Assembly: GCA_003649695.1 (NCBI GenBank)
Contig: QMSR01000042.1
Span: forward strand, 1-7,455
DNA length: 7,455 bases
Origin: Thermoplasmata archaeon
GTDB taxonomy: Archaea > Thermoplasmatota > Thermoplasmata > Thermoplasmatales > B87-G9
Reading direction: 5' to 3'
In this document: positions 6,139-7,455 of the stretch, one piece after another
Numbering within the stretch: the stretch's first letter is position 1
Layout of the letters: every line of letters begins with the position of its first letter
Position numbers and translations under genes: made by a program
Notes under the pieces: model-generated
Databases searched by the model: none
Told to the model about the DNA's origin: nothing
The model's input: the letters and a program-made list of their open reading frames with translations, nothing else

Positions 6139-6797
6139 TCCAGGGTCTCCAATATCCTGACGCTCCTGCTGGCCCCGATCCTGGTCGCCCCCGCCTCGAT
6201 CATGGCTATGGCCGTCTTGGCGTCCCTGATCCCGCCGGCGGCCTTGATCCCCGCCCTGTCCCCGACTGCCCTCTTCATGATCCTGACGTCCTCCACGGTC
6301 GCCCCCCTTGGGCCGAAGCCGGTGCAGGTCTTGACGAAGGCCGCACCCTCCTCCACCGCGATCCTGGAGGCCCTGAAGATCTCCTCCTCCGTGAGGAGGC
6401 CGGTCTCGAGGATGACCTTGACCGGCACTCCGTACTCGGAGGCCTTGGAGACGACCCTTGAGATGTCCATCCGGAACTCCCTCTCCCTGCCGTCCTTGAA
6501 GAGCCCCACGTTCATGACCATGTCCAGCTCGTCGGCCCCGAGCTGGATGGAGTTCTCGGCCTCGAAGACCTTTGCCTCCGTCGTGGTCGCACCAAGAGGG
6601 AACCCTATGACGGTTACGACGAGGATCCCCGTGCCCTCGACCAGGTCCCTGGCGAGGGGAATCCTGGAGGGGTTCACCACGACGGCCCTGAAGCCGTACT
6701 CCTTCGCCTCCTCCGCGAGCCTCCTAATGTCCGCCTCCGTCGCGTCGGGCCTCAGGTTCGTGTGCTCGATGAGCCTCGCCAGCTCCTCCCTCCTCAC
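6135..6797 (-). CDS. deoC: Deoxyribose-phosphate aldolase (DERA)
   Basis: A 220-residue class I aldolase of the short archaeal type. It splits 2-deoxyribose 5-phosphate reversibly into glyceraldehyde 3-phosphate and acetaldehyde, in deoxynucleoside breakdown. VKTCTGFGPRGATVEDV holds the Schiff-base lysine K156; GIKAAGGIRD holds the second lysine K185; ADELDMVMNVG holds D92, matching E. coli K167, K201 and D102. The opening IEHTNLRPDAT matches the DHTxLKPxAT block, with Glu in place of the common Asp. The phosphate-binding end reads GASRSV rather than the usual GTSSGV. The GTG at 6797 is chosen because it gives the family N-terminus; no ribosome site precedes it, and an AT-rich TATA-like element is centred 27 bp upstream, so the mRNA is probably leaderless. 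The stop overlaps the mutase start (ATGA), suggesting a pentose-phosphate operon. Confidence 0.95.
   Translation of the reverse strand: MRREELARLIEHTNLRPDATEADIRRLAEEAKEYGFRAVVVNPSRIPLARDLVEGTGILVVTVIGFPLGATTTEAKVFEAENSIQLGADELDMVMNVGLFKDGREREFRMDISRVVSKASEYGVPVKVILETGLLTEEEIFRASRIAVEEGAAFVKTCTGFGPRGATVEDVRIMKRAVGDRAGIKAAGGIRDAKTAIAMIEAGATRIGASRSVRILETLE
6146..6150 (-). promoter_or_regulatory. Ribosome binding site (GGAGA) for the mutase gene
   Basis: Minus-strand GGAGA lies 7 nt before the mutase ATG, within the last codons of deoC. It supports the ATG at 6138 and re-initiation at the overlapping stop-start. By contrast, deoC itself shows no such motif upstream of its start. Confidence 0.55.
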
Positions 6798-6818
6798 GGT
6801 GGGTTAGCGACCGAAGGC

Positions 6819-6828
6819 AATTTTTATC
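6819..6828. promoter_or_regulatory. Shared divergent TATA-like element between deoC and the DUF1614 gene
   Basis: AATTTTTATC (plus) / GATAAAAATT (minus) is the only AT-rich block in the 53-bp gap. Its centre lies about 27 bp from the deoC GTG (6797) and about 27 bp from the DUF1614 TTG (6851). Archaeal TATA boxes are centred about 26 bp before the transcription start, so both genes could be transcribed from this one element, with initiation at or next to each start codon. Both flanks are possible BRE sites: CGAAGGC before the plus orientation and GCAAAG before the minus. Confidence 0.58.
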
Positions 6829-6842
6829 TTTGCGGGCATGGG

Positions 6843-6850
6843 GGTGGGAG
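6843..6850 (+). promoter_or_regulatory. GGTGGGAG ribosome-site-like motif before the DUF1614 start
   Basis: GGTGGGAG directly precedes the TTG at 6851 and resembles the site before the UbiD-family TTG at 754. It favours the TTG, since the nearby ATG at 6838 is out of frame. However, the TATA-like element predicts transcription starting near 6850, which would leave this motif off the mRNA; one of the two signals may be fortuitous. Confidence 0.35.
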
Positions 6851-7455
6851 TTGGACAGGTACCTGCACCCCCCGGCGCACGGAGCCTTCCTGCTGACCTA
6901 CCTCATGATGTTCTTCTTCATGACGCTCTTCTTCGGGCACTCAATGGCCATAGCCTTCGCGAAGATGGGGCTCAGCCCCTACCTCGGGCTCCCGATCTAC
7001 GCCCTCTCCCTGGCCGGGAGCATGATCAACATCCCGATCAAGAGGGTCGTCTCCAGGAGGCCCATCGTGAGGACGAGGGTCGTGAGCTTCATGGGGATAA
7101 GGTACGTGATCCCGTACGTGGAGGAGGTCTCAGAAACTGTGATAGCGGTCAACGTCGGGGGTGCGGTGATACCGGTCCTCCTGAGCTCCTACCTCCTCTA
7201 CAGGGTCGTCGCCCACGGGCAGTACGTGCTCCTCGGGCAGATCCTCCTCGCCCTGGCCGTGGTGACGGCGATATCGAAGCTGCTCGCGAGGCCCGTGCCC
7301 GGCCTGGGCATCGCGATGCCTGCCTTCGTCCCCCCGATCACCGCGGCCCTCACAGCGGCCCTCCTGAACTTCCGGTACGCCCCGATCATCGCCTACGTCT
7401 CAGGCACGCTGGGAGTGCTCATAGGGGCGGACCTCATGAACCTGCACAGGATCCC
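6851..7455 (+). CDS. DUF1614 family integral membrane protein (3'-truncated by window)
   Basis: An open frame of 201 codons from TTG that runs off the right edge with no stop. It has G/C-rich third positions and no in-frame stop throughout. About six hydrophobic segments are visible, near residues 12-37, 43-63, 97-120, 124-144, 153-172 and 176-195, with a basic loop (KRVVSRRPIVRTR) at 64-76. The blocks SLAGSMINIPI, VIAVNVGGAVIPVLL, GLGIAMPAFVPPI and SGTLGVLIGADLMNL match, from memory, the conserved signature of DUF1614, a family of unknown function in archaea and bacteria. The repeated GG/PP breaks inside helices suggest a channel, transporter or intramembrane enzyme, but nothing here assigns a role. 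It is divergent from deoC with a possible shared promoter element; whether it has a metabolic link to deoC is unknown. Confidence 0.87.
   Translation, partial: MDRYLHPPAHGAFLLTYLMMFFFMTLFFGHSMAIAFAKMGLSPYLGLPIYALSLAGSMINIPIKRVVSRRPIVRTRVVSFMGIRYVIPYVEEVSETVIAVNVGGAVIPVLLSSYLLYRVVAHGQYVLLGQILLALAVVTAISKLLARPVPGLGIAMPAFVPPITAALTAALLNFRYAPIIAYVSGTLGVLIGADLMNLHRI

Noticed and set aside
5110..6807. A 565-codon plus-strand open frame opposite the mutase and deoC
   Set aside because: It is antisense to two clearly recognised enzymes, its peptide is Gly/Pro/His-rich low-complexity, and it matches no family. High GC content makes stop codons rare, so long antisense frames are expected.
1..7455. CRISPR array, insertion sequence, toxin-antitoxin or phage genes
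   Set aside because: No regularly spaced repeats, transposase or integrase motifs, or terminal inverted repeats were seen, and the window is filled almost completely by cellular genes.

Overview
The window looks like chromosomal DNA from a GC-rich, probably thermophilic archaeon. The evidence is a single archaeal-type PCNA, a class II tRNA-Ser with G73 and no encoded CCA, TATA-like elements about 27 bp from start codons, GTG and TTG starts, heavy use of AGG for arginine, and a short archaeal UbiD-type decarboxylase. The lineage cannot be fixed from sequence reading alone. One canonical PCNA gene sits more easily with Korarchaeota or other deep TACK-type or euryarchaeal groups than with Crenarchaeota that carry three PCNAs, but this is a weak inference.

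Layout. Positions 1-45 are probably the last codons of an upstream plus-strand gene. A plus-strand cluster follows: a PRPP-binding phosphoribosyltransferase (90-764), a UbiD-family prFMN-dependent decarboxylase overlapping it (754-2007), and PCNA 14 bp later (2022-2768). A minus-strand group runs the other way, read from right to left: deoxyribose-phosphate aldolase DeoC (6797-6135), an alpha-D-phosphohexomutase-family enzyme joined to it by a 4-bp ATGA overlap (6138-4810), tRNA-Ser(GCT) (4786-4703), and a NosD-like, heavily sequon-bearing beta-helix surface protein (about 4743-2704). The 3' end of the beta-helix gene overlaps the PCNA 3' end by 65 bp. At the right edge a divergent plus-strand gene for a DUF1614 membrane protein starts at 6851 and runs off the window. 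There is no gene-free stretch longer than about 90 bases.

How the genes may work together. DeoC and the overlapping mutase fit a pentose link: the mutase would turn (deoxy)ribose 1-phosphate into the 5-phosphate, which DeoC splits into glyceraldehyde 3-phosphate and acetaldehyde, as described for Thermococcus kodakaraensis. The UbiD homologue keeps the family's key residues and is a candidate for the anhydromevalonate-phosphate decarboxylase of the archaeal isoprenoid pathway. The points most worth following up are the tRNA-Ser/beta-helix junction, where a convincing signal peptide can only be completed by reading into the tRNA gene, and a single AT-rich element placed symmetrically 27 bp from the divergent deoC and DUF1614 starts.

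No CRISPR array, insertion sequence, integrase, toxin-antitoxin pair or phage gene was seen. Apart from those junctions this is mostly ordinary housekeeping DNA.
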